A DNA stretch of 64,000 bases. Source: Myxosarcina sp. GI1. GTDB lineage: Bacteria; Cyanobacteriota; Cyanobacteriia; Cyanobacteriales; Xenococcaceae. Position numbers and translations under genes: made by a program. The notes beneath the pieces were generated by a model. The model was not told the origin of the DNA. It saw only the letters and a list, made by a program, of their open reading frames with translations, and did not search any database. Shown here piece after piece: positions 43,826 to 52,299 of this stretch; within the stretch, counting starts at the first letter, position 1; every line of letters starts with the position of its first letter. The stretch spans positions 1 through 64,000 of the forward strand of contig NZ_JRFE01000014.1 of NCBI RefSeq assembly GCF_000756305.1. Reading direction: 5' to 3'.

Positions 43826-44719
43826 ATGTCTAGCATTATTCAACTACTTGCTCCCCACATTAAAGATTTAGGAGGATTTAATGCTCGTCGCAGCTTGCCT
43901 CATGACGAAAGGATGATGATTGGTTCATTTATTTTCTTCGACCATTTGGGTCCTGCTGTTTTTCCTCCAGGTAAAGGAGTTGACGTGCGCCCTCATCCTC
44001 ATATCAATTTAGCAACAGTTACTTATCTTTTCGAGGGTGCATTATTGCATCGCGATAGTCTTGGCAGCATTCGTGAAATACAACCTGGTGCAGTTAATTG
44101 GATGAGTGCGGGTTCTGGTATCGTTCATTCAGAAAGAAGTCCTCAAAGCGAACGCAACAGAGAAAGTACACTCCATGCCATACAAACTTGGGTAGCCTTA
44201 CCAGAAGCCGAGGAAGAGAGCGAACCCTGGTTTCGTCATTATCCTAGTGCTGATATTCCGACATGGACGGAGAATGGAGTAGATATCACTCTTATTGCAG
44301 GAGAATCTAAAGGCAAAATTTCTCCCGTTGAAATTCTGTCTCCTACTATTTATCTCGATTTGGTTTTTACTTCAAAAGGTAAATTTATGCTTTCTGCCGA
44401 GTGCAGCGAACGAGCTATTTACAGCATTACACCAGGAATCGTTGTTGATGGGCAACAGCTAGAACAACACCAAATGGCAGTTCTTGCGCCTGATAGTGAG
44501 GTTGAGATAACTGCAAAGTCAAATGCTCGGTGTATGGTTATTGGTGGCGAACCTGTCGGAAAACGCCATAAATGGTGGAATTTTGTCTCCAGCCGCCCAG
44601 AAAGAATCGAACGAGCCAAGCAAGATTGGCAATCGGGCAAATTTCCTCAAGTTCCACAAGAAACCGAATTTATTCCTCTTCCTGAAGAAGAAATTGCCAG
44701 ACCACAACCTCTAAGTTAA
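43826..44719 (+). CDS. pirin family protein, classical type
   Basis: The 297-residue bicupin has the canonical pirin ligands at the canonical numbers: His57 and His59 in RPHPHINL, His101 and Glu103 in GIVHSERS. The pirin start ARRSLPHDERMMIGSFIFFDHLGP and the C-terminal LPEEE end are present. It differs clearly from the first pirin at 37176, which is of the shorter YhhW type. It closes the redox run, 168 nt behind the MDR gene. Confidence 0.92.
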   Translation: MSSIIQLLAPHIKDLGGFNARRSLPHDERMMIGSFIFFDHLGPAVFPPGKGVDVRPHPHINLATVTYLFEGALLHRDSLGSIREIQPGAVNWMSAGSGIVHSERSPQSERNRESTLHAIQTWVALPEAEEESEPWFRHYPSADIPTWTENGVDITLIAGESKGKISPVEILSPTIYLDLVFTSKGKFMLSAECSERAIYSITPGIVVDGQQLEQHQMAVLAPDSEVEITAKSNARCMVIGGEPVGKRHKWWNFVSSRPERIERAKQDWQSGKFPQVPQETEFIPLPEEEIARPQPLS

Positions 44720-44916
44720 ATTGTTCTTTTTAAAACTCTCAGTATGCGATCGACTGGTACTTTTTCATAGTTTATGCTCTTAATCGGCGATCGCTTTATT
44801 GATGGATGTCAAGATTACGAATGTTTTATTGAATGTAGCACGAAACTGTTTACGACCATTTTTGAGTTTGTTTTTTAAATACTTCACGGAACAAGATGAT
44901 TTTTTTTAGTTAAACT

Positions 44917-45555
44917 ATGAGTCTTACTATCTTTTTTCTGCGTCACGGAGAAACAACCGCCAGCCGCTCTGGAACTTATTGCGGTACTACAAATATTGAA
45001 TTGACCCAACAAGGATTACAAATGGCAGAGGATTTTGCCGAGGCTTATCGCTCTTTGCCCTGGCAGGCAGCTTATGTTAGTCCTATGTATCGAACGGTGA
45101 GTACTGCTAAACCCCTGTGTAAAGCTATAGGGATTGAAATGCAGCTACGAGAAGGCTTAAAAGAAATTGCTTATGGAAAATGGGAAGGGTTAGCTCCCGA
45201 ACGAGTAGCAAGAGAATTTCACGATGATTATTTACGTTGGTTATCCGACCCTGGTTGGAACGCACCAACTGAAGGTGAAAAAGGAATTGAGATCGCACGC
45301 CGCAGTTCTTTGGTTCTAGAAGAAATCGAACAAAACCATCCTACGGGAAATGTTCTAGTAGTTTCTCATAAAGCGACAATTAGAATTATACTTTGTTCTT
45401 TATTGGGCATAGACATCGGGCGTTTTCGCGATCGTATTGGTATTCCTGTAGCTTCAATTAGTATTGTCGAATTTGGCATTCGAGGTCCTTTAGTGCAAAT
45501 CATGGGCGATCGCTCACATCTAAGATTGACTTTACGCCAAAGACAGGGACATTAA
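44917..45555 (+). CDS. histidine phosphatase family protein
   Basis: The 212-residue enzyme has the phosphoglycerate-mutase-like fold: the phospho-histidine motif LRHGETTASRSG with His10, the second-strand arginine in AYVSPMYRT, the acid Glu in LKEIAYGKWEG and the late VVSHKATIRIIL with the second His. Members act as phosphatases on sugar phosphates or phosphoproteins. It lies after a 197-nt gap from the second pirin and may be independent of the redox run. The substrate is unknown. Confidence 0.88.
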   Translation: MSLTIFFLRHGETTASRSGTYCGTTNIELTQQGLQMAEDFAEAYRSLPWQAAYVSPMYRTVSTAKPLCKAIGIEMQLREGLKEIAYGKWEGLAPERVAREFHDDYLRWLSDPGWNAPTEGEKGIEIARRSSLVLEEIEQNHPTGNVLVVSHKATIRIILCSLLGIDIGRFRDRIGIPVASISIVEFGIRGPLVQIMGDRSHLRLTLRQRQGH

Positions 45556-45572
45556 AATATTGATGTAGTGTT

Positions 45573-45833
45573 TTAGTGATGTTTGCTGCCGAGTTTGATA
45601 TCAGTGCCAGCATACTTAAAATAAAGCACTCGATCGCCAAGTTTGACTTCAATTGGGGTACGACTGCCATCATGACCTGCTCCTACTACTACTACGCCGA
45701 TTTAAGGCTTTTCTTTTGCTGTATCGGGTAATAAAATTTCTCCAGCAGTTTTTTCTTCTGCTGCTTGAACCTTAACAAAAACGCGAGCGCTCAAAGGCTT
45801 AATTGTTGAGACTGGTAAGGCTACTGTTGCCAT
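45573..45833 (-). pseudogene. groES: groES co-chaperonin remnant with a premature stop
   Basis: Read from an ATG at 45833 on the minus strand, the frame begins [20 protein letters not shown] and continues [20 protein letters not shown], as in GroES. Codon 44 is TAA (45704-45702) where GroES has Gln (KEKPQ). The same frame then continues [38 protein letters not shown], and ends early at codon 87, missing about 15 residues of the C-terminus. No groEL follows. It lies 104 nt downstream of hsp20 on the same strand. The single base change and the truncation make it a pseudogene. Confidence 0.87.
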
Positions 45834-45898
45834 AGATTACCCGTCTAATTATGAGGCAAAGAATAAAATGAATACAAATTAATTTGTTGGTAAGTAAT

Positions 45899-45930
45899 AA
45901 GGGAAAGTGGCAGCGCTGACACTTTCCCTT
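45899..45930. terminator. strong hairpin between hsp20 and the groES remnant
   Basis: AAGGGAAAGTG and CACTTTCCCTT form a perfect 11-bp stem around a 10-nt loop, six nucleotides past the hsp20 stop codon. There is no long T-run on the minus strand, so it may be a weak terminator or a transcript-protecting stem rather than a full stop. Confidence 0.5.
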
Positions 45931-45936
45931 CAAGTT

Positions 45937-46437
45937 TTAGGCGTTGGCTGCTGCTTCTTCTACTATTGCTTCTGTTTCTGGTAGAGAATTATTGGCTCTT
46001 GCCTCATCACCTAAACTAACTTTTACCACTCGCTGTTTTGCTTCTTCTGCTTTGGGTAAGGTTAGAGTAAGCATACCTGCTTCATAATTAGCAGTCGCTT
46101 CACTGTTAACTATAGGTACGGGTAAAGAAATCTGTCGCTGGAACTTGCCATAATTAAATTCCGAATGCAAGTATCGTGATGATTTTGCTTCTAAGCGATG
46201 GCGTTCTCCAGAAATAGTGACAGAGCTTCTAGTAACTTGGATATCGATATCATTGCCGTCCAAACCAGCAAGCTGCACTCGCAAGATTAAATTATTAGAG
46301 TCATCTAAAAGTTCGATTGCAGGAGTCCAAGTGGAGTAGTTCTCGTAACCAGCGCGATCGATATCATCAAAGACTCGATCGATCTGCCGACGCAATGAAT
46401 CCATTTGTTCAAAGGGTGATAAGCGCACGATTTTCAT
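45937..46437 (-). CDS. Hsp20 family small heat-shock protein
   Basis: The 166-residue chaperone has an N-terminal arm (MKIVRLSPFEQMDSLRRQIDRVF), an alpha-crystallin domain at about 35-130 (WTPAIELLDDSNNLILRVQLAGL, then ISGERHRLEAK, HSEFNYGKFQRQISLP and AGMLTLTLPKAEE), and an acidic tail. It forms oligomers that hold unfolding proteins in the cytosol or at thylakoids. GGAGG lies 9 nt before the ATG at 46437, so this start is preferred over the upstream ATG at 46473. A CIRCE operator lies 102 nt upstream. Confidence 0.93.
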   Translation of the reverse strand: MKIVRLSPFEQMDSLRRQIDRVFDDIDRAGYENYSTWTPAIELLDDSNNLILRVQLAGLDGNDIDIQVTRSSVTISGERHRLEAKSSRYLHSEFNYGKFQRQISLPVPIVNSEATANYEAGMLTLTLPKAEEAKQRVVKVSLGDEARANNSLPETEAIVEEAAANA

Positions 46438-46538
46438 AACGCAATTTCCTCCGTTATTAATGTGTCTCAACAAACCGTTGAATAAATAAATTGATTGAAA
46501 TAAAGCTAGAAGTTATGCCTAATTCTTTATCGAATGAA

Positions 46539-46565
46539 TTAGTACTCTTGACTTCTGAGTGCTAA
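46539..46565 (-). promoter_or_regulatory. CIRCE operator of hsp20
   Basis: On the minus strand the site reads TTAGCACTC, nine bases, GAGTACTAA. This is the HrcA operator CIRCE (TTAGCACTC-N9-GAGTGCTAA) with one mismatch in the second half. It lies 102 nt upstream of the hsp20 start, where HrcA repression of transcription from a promoter just beside it is expected. The rest of 46438-46823 shows no gene. Confidence 0.85.
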
Positions 46566-46823
46566 TTTAGCAGAACTTTTTTTAAATTGACAACTTTACT
46601 TAAAGTAGGGTTTCCCGAACTAAAGGCTTTGCTTAATTTATTACTTAAGTATTCAGCCACCATGCCAAACAAGCCCGATATGTTATTGCGAAGACTGTCG
46701 TGAAATATTCCTCTAATTTTAGTTGCAATGGAATAGAAGTAAGTCGTTCGTTTAATCGAATTTGGTATCTGTTCACGATCGAACTAAGATTGACTCAAAA
46801 AGAAAGTCGAATTATATGTTTTT

Positions 46824-48290
46824 TTATTTATTATTCAAATGACGATAGACACTTAAATGTTCTGCTAAAAAGGTTTTCTGAGTAAATAATTTTAAAGAAC
46901 GCTCCAAAGCTTTTTTGCCGTACTGACTTCTTTCTTCTGGGGATAGTAACAGTAACTTGAGAATTGCTTCGGCTAACTGTTGGGGACGACCAGCACGAAC
47001 TAATAAGCCCGTATCGGCGATCGCTTCTCTCACACCTCCCACATCGGTTGAAACAATGGTCGCACCAGACAGCATAGCTTCAATTACCGCAAAGGGAAAA
47101 CCCTCAGAAATACTTGCCATTGCTACCACATCGGCTTCACTATAGGCTCGCCAGGGTTCGCTGGTAAAACCTGCAAAATTAATAGTTTCTTCTAAGTTAT
47201 GTTTGCGAACGCTTTCTTGGCATTTGGCAAAGTATGCCTCATCAGAAGGTTTGCCATAGAAGCGAAACTCTACATTGGGAACTTGCTCTCGTACAACTGC
47301 TGCCGCTTCGATTAAGTCTAGCTGTCCTTTGAGAGGAAAGATCAAGCCCATGTTCATTACCTGCGGGCGTTCCTTTTTTACTGGCGGTGTAGGATGAAAC
47401 TTGTCGGGATCGGCACCATTGTAAATAACTTTGATTTTCTCGGGCGGTACTCCCCACCAACGCTCCCAACGGGCATTATATTCACATACGGGCGCGATGC
47501 GATCGGCAAAGTGAAAGTTGAGTTTGACTACTGCACCCATCAGACAATATAAAAATTTACGGACGAACAAAGAAGGAATGCTGTGGTTGAGATTTAAATA
47601 CTGTTCGCGAATATTGATGCCGTGTTCTGTCAGTAAATAGGGCGTATTTCGCTGTAGTTTGGCGATGACGCAGGGCAAACCACAAAAAGCTGCTGCTGAA
47701 GAATGAGTAATGTCGGTTTCGGGAACGGGTACCTGAATAGGAATGAGTAACCGATACACCAGGCGCATCGCTTCTGTTAATTCGGCTAGAGTAACTCCGA
47801 TTAAATTCTGCTTTTGACAATAACTAGTGGCTAGATAACGAAAAGTCGACCAAACCAGCACCGAACTCATAGTTTGGTGATAGTCGTATTGCAGAAAGTA
47901 TTCATGGATCGCCAACAGCAAGTAACCTAACTTTTCTGGCTTTAACTCGTCAAACAACACCGCCCGTAGCCAAGTCTCAAACAAAGGCATAAATCTGGTT
48001 TTAATTATGCGATCGCTATTGTCGAGCTTGCTTTTAAGTGCTAGAGAAAAAGGGAAACGCCAGCTATATTCAACAGGATCGTCTGTTCCCCACAACGGTA
48101 TTTTGATAACTTCTAGTACATTGGAAGATAATTCATAATGTCTTTTGAGGTAGGGATTGGCAACAATCGACAATAGCTTAAAATCTACCTCTGGTAGCTG
48201 ATGGGTTAGCACGTGACACCAGGTACTGACCCCACCCTTAGCAAAAGGATAAGTTCCTTCGGTGGTCAACAGTACCAGAGGACGAGCCAC
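46824..48290 (-). CDS. GT4 glycosyltransferase, PelF-like
   Basis: The 488-residue enzyme has an N-terminal nucleotide-sugar-acceptor half opening with LLTTEGTYPFAKGGVSTWCHVL, the motif of PelF-type proteins, and a C-terminal GT-B half with MNMGLIFPLKGQLDLIEAAAVV, FYGKPSDEAYFAKCQ and the SEGFPFAVIEAMLSGATIVSTDVGG block containing the ExxxxxxxE-type contacts. PelF makes the Pel polysaccharide with UDP-sugars, but the other pel genes are absent here. The start lies 2 nt behind the stop of the receiver-HlyD gene, so they are one operon. No signal peptide; it should be cytosolic at the membrane. Confidence 0.9.
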   Translation of the reverse strand: MARPLVLLTTEGTYPFAKGGVSTWCHVLTHQLPEVDFKLLSIVANPYLKRHYELSSNVLEVIKIPLWGTDDPVEYSWRFPFSLALKSKLDNSDRIIKTRFMPLFETWLRAVLFDELKPEKLGYLLLAIHEYFLQYDYHQTMSSVLVWSTFRYLATSYCQKQNLIGVTLAELTEAMRLVYRLLIPIQVPVPETDITHSSAAAFCGLPCVIAKLQRNTPYLLTEHGINIREQYLNLNHSIPSLFVRKFLYCLMGAVVKLNFHFADRIAPVCEYNARWERWWGVPPEKIKVIYNGADPDKFHPTPPVKKERPQVMNMGLIFPLKGQLDLIEAAAVVREQVPNVEFRFYGKPSDEAYFAKCQESVRKHNLEETINFAGFTSEPWRAYSEADVVAMASISEGFPFAVIEAMLSGATIVSTDVGGVREAIADTGLLVRAGRPQQLAEAILKLLLLSPEERSQYGKKALERSLKLFTQKTFLAEHLSVYRHLNNK

Positions 48291-48292
48291 CT

Positions 48293-50074
48293 TTAATTGC
48301 CTCCAGCAATTTCTTGAGGTAAAAACTGGACTTTAGCCAATTGACCAATTAACAAGGCATTAGATAAATTGTCAAATTCAACTTCTACTAAATAATTCAA
48401 ATTTTCAGCAGGTAGGGGATTAACAGTCGCGATTGTACCCTCAAATTTTTGTGCTGTCACTCCTTCGCCAATTTGGATCGCTACCTGCTGTTTGGGAGTT
48501 AAGGCATTTATCAAACGCCCGCTTACAGGAACTTCTACTTTCAAGCGTTCTAACTTTGCCAAGCTAACCAGAGGATTGCCCGTAAAGATGCGATCGCCTG
48601 AAGTTACTGGCAGTTCGGCAACAATTCCCGCTTCGGTGGCAGTAATGGTCTTGTTTGCTTCGGGGATTTGATGCTCTTTTAGTTGAGTGGCTTGTTGGCG
48701 CAACAGAGTTAATTTCTCGCTTGCCTGACGTTCTTCTAAGCGAGCGGCTTGAAGCTGTTTTTCTAGTTGGGCTATTTGTTCTTCCTGTTCTTTAACAGCT
48801 AGTTTTTCTTGTAAGAGAGATAGTTGTTTCTGGTTTTGTTCGAGTTTTGCCCCTGCTTCTGCTGCTGCTTGTGCCGTTTCAAAATCGATTTTGGCTACTT
48901 TTAAATCAGCAAGTGCTTGTTCGAGTTGTTCTTGAGAAATTGCCCCCTGTTTATTGAGGGTATTCCAGCGATTGAAACGTGCCAAAGCCCTTTCATACAG
49001 TGCTTTAGTCCTAGCTACCGAATCTTGACGCTGACGCAATGGTAGTTTATCTGCTTGACTTTGAGCCAGGGATACCTCTAAGTTTGCCTCGGCAATTTTA
49101 GTGCGTAAAGGAGCTAAATTATATTTGAGACTTCCGATTTGTTGTTCTAGTTCGTAAATTCGCTGTTTGATATTTTGTTGCTGCTGAATTACCCCTTGCT
49201 GTTGCTGATTGGCTAATTGTCTCTCTTGTAGAATTTGTTTCATCTGGGCTTCAGCTTCAGCATTTTTTAAAACCATTAAAGGTTGACTCGCTTCTACTTC
49301 TTCGCCAATCTGAACGTAAATTTCATCTACTACTGCTGGCGCGATCGCAGCTATTTTAAAGGTTTTAGCTGGTTGTATTTTGCCCGTAAACTTGGTATCG
49401 GCAAAAGTAGCTGTTTGTTCCGACAAACTAAGAGCGGGTAGCGGTTTACGCAACCACTGACGCATTAAATAAATCCCCGTAGTCAGACTCAAAGCAATTA
49501 TTAACCAAGCCAATGCCGACCATTTATTTTTGTTCGGTTCGGGAGTAGTATTTGTCCGAACTGGACTTACTGCTGCTGGCGATCGCTCCAGAACAGCTAC
49601 GGAAGTTTGCGAAGAATTGACAATCGCTTCACTGATTGATGATGCACTTAGTAATGTCGTTTTTCGCTCTAGAGGCAGCGTTTCAAATAAACCAGCGCCA
49701 ATATGAGTACATCCTTTATGCACAAAGCGAATTGCTTGCTGTATTTCTTCGTCGGAAGTTCCCTTAAGTAAATATCCTGTCGCACCAGCAGCTATAGACT
49801 TAGCAATATATTCTTCATTGTTATGGCTGCTAAATACTATAATTTTGGTCTGTTTGCATTCCTGAGCGATAATTCTGGTAATCGTCAGACCGTCAAGTTG
49901 GGGCATTTCAATATTCAGCAGCACGATATCTGGTCGTAATGCGTCTACTTTGGCGATCGCACCAAACCCATCTTCAGCGGTACCGATTAACTGAAAATCG
50001 GCAGTAGAGTTAATTATTTCTTCAAGTCTGGCGCGAACGCTTTTTTGTGGGTCTACTATTAAAATACCAATCAT
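48293..50074 (-). CDS. receiver-HlyD fusion: pseudo-receiver, transmembrane helix and membrane-fusion-protein domain
   Basis: The 593-residue protein joins parts that are usually separate. Residues 1-120 are a NarL-type receiver with IIVFSSHNNEEYIAKSI and GYLLKG, but the phospho-acceptor is Asn54 (VLLNIEMP) and one acidic residue of the first pair is Pro9. A linker of about 65 residues leads to one transmembrane helix at about 186-205 (WSALAWLIIALSLTTGIYLM). The rest is HlyD-like: lipoyl half-motif VDEIYVQIGEEVEASQPLM, a long coiled coil at about 275-470, lipoyl second half ATEAGIVAELPVTSGDRIF, and a beta barrel with IGQLAKVQFLPQE. The receiver stays cytosolic and the HlyD part is periplasmic. 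First gene of the operon with the PelF-like enzyme. Confidence 0.9.
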   Translation of the reverse strand: MIGILIVDPQKSVRARLEEIINSTADFQLIGTAEDGFGAIAKVDALRPDIVLLNIEMPQLDGLTITRIIAQECKQTKIIVFSSHNNEEYIAKSIAAGATGYLLKGTSDEEIQQAIRFVHKGCTHIGAGLFETLPLERKTTLLSASSISEAIVNSSQTSVAVLERSPAAVSPVRTNTTPEPNKNKWSALAWLIIALSLTTGIYLMRQWLRKPLPALSLSEQTATFADTKFTGKIQPAKTFKIAAIAPAVVDEIYVQIGEEVEASQPLMVLKNAEAEAQMKQILQERQLANQQQQGVIQQQQNIKQRIYELEQQIGSLKYNLAPLRTKIAEANLEVSLAQSQADKLPLRQRQDSVARTKALYERALARFNRWNTLNKQGAISQEQLEQALADLKVAKIDFETAQAAAEAGAKLEQNQKQLSLLQEKLAVKEQEEQIAQLEKQLQAARLEERQASEKLTLLRQQATQLKEHQIPEANKTITATEAGIVAELPVTSGDRIFTGNPLVSLAKLERLKVEVPVSGRLINALTPKQQVAIQIGEGVTAQKFEGTIATVNPLPAENLNYLVEVEFDNLSNALLIGQLAKVQFLPQEIAGGN

Positions 50075-50424
50075 GATCTTATGCTATGAATAAATAATTT
50101 TTTTATAGTAAGTAAATAAAAAATATAAATAATTTGTCTTTAATAGCAGCAACCGTATCCTAGCCTTATTGATGGATAAATATTAAAATGCTAGTTTTTA
50201 TAGACAATAATTCAGGTTGCTACTTCATTCACAAATTTATAGCGAGGTTTACCTAGTAATTTTTACTGACATTTATAATTTGCCTCAAAAACAAGTCAAT
50301 TACATCAAGGATTGATAAAGTTTTGCTGGTATTTTGTAAAAGTTATTAGATAAATGGTTGCCAGCAGATTGATAATTGAGACTATGGCGATCGCCTATTA
50401 AACGAGGTACGAAAAGTAGATGCT
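50075..50424. other. divergent intergenic region, no gene
   Basis: This AT-rich stretch separates the receiver-HlyD gene (minus) from the leader of ttcA (plus). No frame has coding character on either strand. It must hold the promoter of the receiver-HlyD operon; I see no named operator. Confidence 0.35.
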
Positions 50425-50499
50425 CTTTGGTAATAACGGAGAATTAGACTCCTTTTTAGCACCTTCTTTTTTTATTGAAGGAGGAGTCTTAAACCAAAG
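50425..50499 (+). ncRNA. extended imperfect hairpin in the ttcA leader
   Basis: Three nested inverted pairs line up: CTTTGGT with ACCAAAG (50425-50431, 50493-50499), AGACTCCT with AGGAGTCT (50446-50453, 50482-50489), and CCTTC with GAAGG (50462-50466, 50477-50481). Loops hold runs of T. Transcribed in the plus direction it would fold into one rod of about 75 nt, ending about 100 nt before the ttcA start. It may be a structured leader, an old terminator or a MITE-type repeat. Confidence 0.35.
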
Positions 50500-50601
50500 A
50501 AAGGAATAAGTTAAAAGAAAATCCTTTTGCACATCATGCCTTCTGCCTTCAGGAGCGAAGCGACGTTAAAATATAGCAATCGAATACTAAAACTATTAGC
50601 T

Positions 50602-51411
50602 ATGGAAGCGACTAAAGTTCGTACTTCTAAAAACTTTAAAAGACTACAGGCACGGTTACGGGGTTTGGTAGGTAAAGCGATCGCTGACTATAATTTAATC
50701 GCAGAAGGCGATCGCGTCATGGTTTGTTTGTCTGGTGGTAAAGACTCCTATACCATGCTCGATCTGCTGCTTAGTCTGCAACATAAAGCTCCAGTCAAGT
50801 TTGAACTTTTAGCAGTTAATTTAGATCAAAAGCAGCCTGGTTTTCCGACTCAAATCTTACCCGAATATCTATCATCTCTAGGCGTATCCTATCGCATTGT
50901 CGAGCAAGATACCTACAGCGTCGTTCGACGAGTCATTCCAGAAGGAAAAACTATGTGTGGCTTGTGTTCGCGTTTGCGTCGCGGTGTTTTGTATCGAGTA
51001 GCAGAAGAGGAAGGAGCAAACAAAATTGCTTTAGGTCATCATCGTGATGATATTGTAGAAACTTTGTTTTTGAATATGTTTTACGGTGGCAGATTAAAAG
51101 CAATGCCGCCCAAACTATTGAGCGATGACGGTAAAAATACAATTATTCGCCCCCTGGCATACTGTTCGGAACGAGAAATTCTAAGTTACGCTAATGCCAG
51201 ACAATTTCCCATTATTCCTTGTAATCTCTGTGGTTCTCAAGAAAATTTACAGCGAGCTAAAATCAAGCAAATGTTGCAGGCTTGGGAAAGAGAAGCACCG
51301 GGTAGAATTGAGAGTATTTTTCGCAGCCTGCAAAATGTATCTCCTTCTCAGCTAGCAGATACTCAACTATTTGATTTTATAAGTTTAAATGATTGCGATC
51401 GCCAAGTTTAA
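50602..51411 (+). CDS. ttcA: tRNA 2-thiocytidine(32) biosynthesis protein TtcA
   Basis: The 269-residue enzyme thiolates cytidine 32 of certain tRNAs using ATP, an iron-sulfur cluster and persulfide sulfur. Seen are the PP-loop [15 protein letters not shown], the cluster ligands in [11 protein letters not shown] and [14 protein letters not shown], and [18 protein letters not shown]. The start at 50602 ([19 protein letters not shown]) aligns with the known N-terminus; a longer frame from 50527 would add 25 residues from a repeat-like leader ([13 protein letters not shown]) and is not favoured. Confidence 0.92.
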   Translation: MEATKVRTSKNFKRLQARLRGLVGKAIADYNLIAEGDRVMVCLSGGKDSYTMLDLLLSLQHKAPVKFELLAVNLDQKQPGFPTQILPEYLSSLGVSYRIVEQDTYSVVRRVIPEGKTMCGLCSRLRRGVLYRVAEEEGANKIALGHHRDDIVETLFLNMFYGGRLKAMPPKLLSDDGKNTIIRPLAYCSEREILSYANARQFPIIPCNLCGSQENLQRAKIKQMLQAWEREAPGRIESIFRSLQNVSPSQLADTQLFDFISLNDCDRQV

Positions 51412-52122
51412 AACAAACTCAATTATTTGACGTGGAAACAATTACAAAAGGTAATTAAACCCAAAAACAACGATTGAGCGTGGTAAACAAGCGATCGGAC
51501 TTAAATTGAGGCAAGGAAGTCGTTTAAGCATTCAGCGAGAATAATCTTGTTTATTACTGGTAGGCAATGAATTTTTTTGAATGCCAAACCAAACTTTTAG
51601 ATTTTAACTACGAGCGATATTCCTTGTAGTAACGTGAGTTCTGGTTAAGCTAAAACCCTTATTCGATCGGGTTCGATCGCTCCTTCTTCTTCAAAATTTT
51701 TCAAGAAATGGATTGTATACAGATCGCTCCAACGCCAAAAGCTGGTAGCTATTCTCACCAATAAATTCTCTTATCCCGAACTGAGGTTACAGTACGCAAC
51801 ATCAAACAGTAAATTGCGATCGCTTACCAGAATCTAAGATTAAATTACTAAACAGTTAAACGAACATTTGCAAGGTTCTCAGAATTTCTTTTGCTGACTT
51901 CATAAAATCGATCGTGCTATTTTTTCAAATCATACAGCACAAGAAGCGATCGCACTATGAACACTTATAGCTTTGAGACACTAGACATTATAGGTTTTAT
52001 CTGTTCTTGTGAGATTAATTTTATATCAAATCAATATAAAAACTGCTGTATATAAATCATATATAGCGTTTTCCATAGTAGTGAGGTACGCGCTCCTACA
52101 CTCAAGATAAATCAATCAAACT
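51412..52122. other. long gene-free stretch before the insertion element
   Basis: About 0.7 kb with no credible gene on either strand. It contains several HIP1 copies and short repeats. A 29-codon frame at 51455-51544 (TIERGKQAIGLKLRQ) has some protein character but no start codon; I judge it chance or a minute remnant. Confidence 0.4.
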
Positions 52123-52164
52123 CTAGTGTCTAGTGTTTAGTGCCTAATGCCTAATGCCTAGTGT
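52123..52164. repeat. short tandem heptanucleotide repeats (STRR)
   Basis: Six heptamers in a row: CTAGTGT, CTAGTGT, TTAGTGC, CTAATGC, CTAATGC, CTAGTGT, followed by a decayed seventh (CTGGTAA). Heptamer arrays of this type are typical of cyanobacterial intergenic DNA. The insertion element starts about 40 nt to the right. Confidence 0.7.
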
Positions 52165-52299
52165 CTGGTAAGACCAGAGTGTACTTTATTCAATCAAGAA
52201 TTGCTATATAGCAATCCTAAATCAATTGTGAACAAAAGAAGGAATGAGAAGATGGGTGTGGATAATAAAAGAGAAGCTTAAGTTTGAACAACAACAGAA

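Noticed and set aside
44774-44878. 34-codon ORF between the second pirin and the histidine phosphatase
   Set aside because: No ribosome-binding site and no recognisable similarity.
46438-46473. Longer hsp20 reading from ATG at 46473
   Set aside because: GGAGG lies directly before the ATG at 46437, and the added residues are not part of the Hsp20 family start.
51455-51544. Open frame reading TIERGKQAIGLKLRQ
   Set aside because: Only 29 codons, no start codon, no known match; could be a remnant but cannot be supported.
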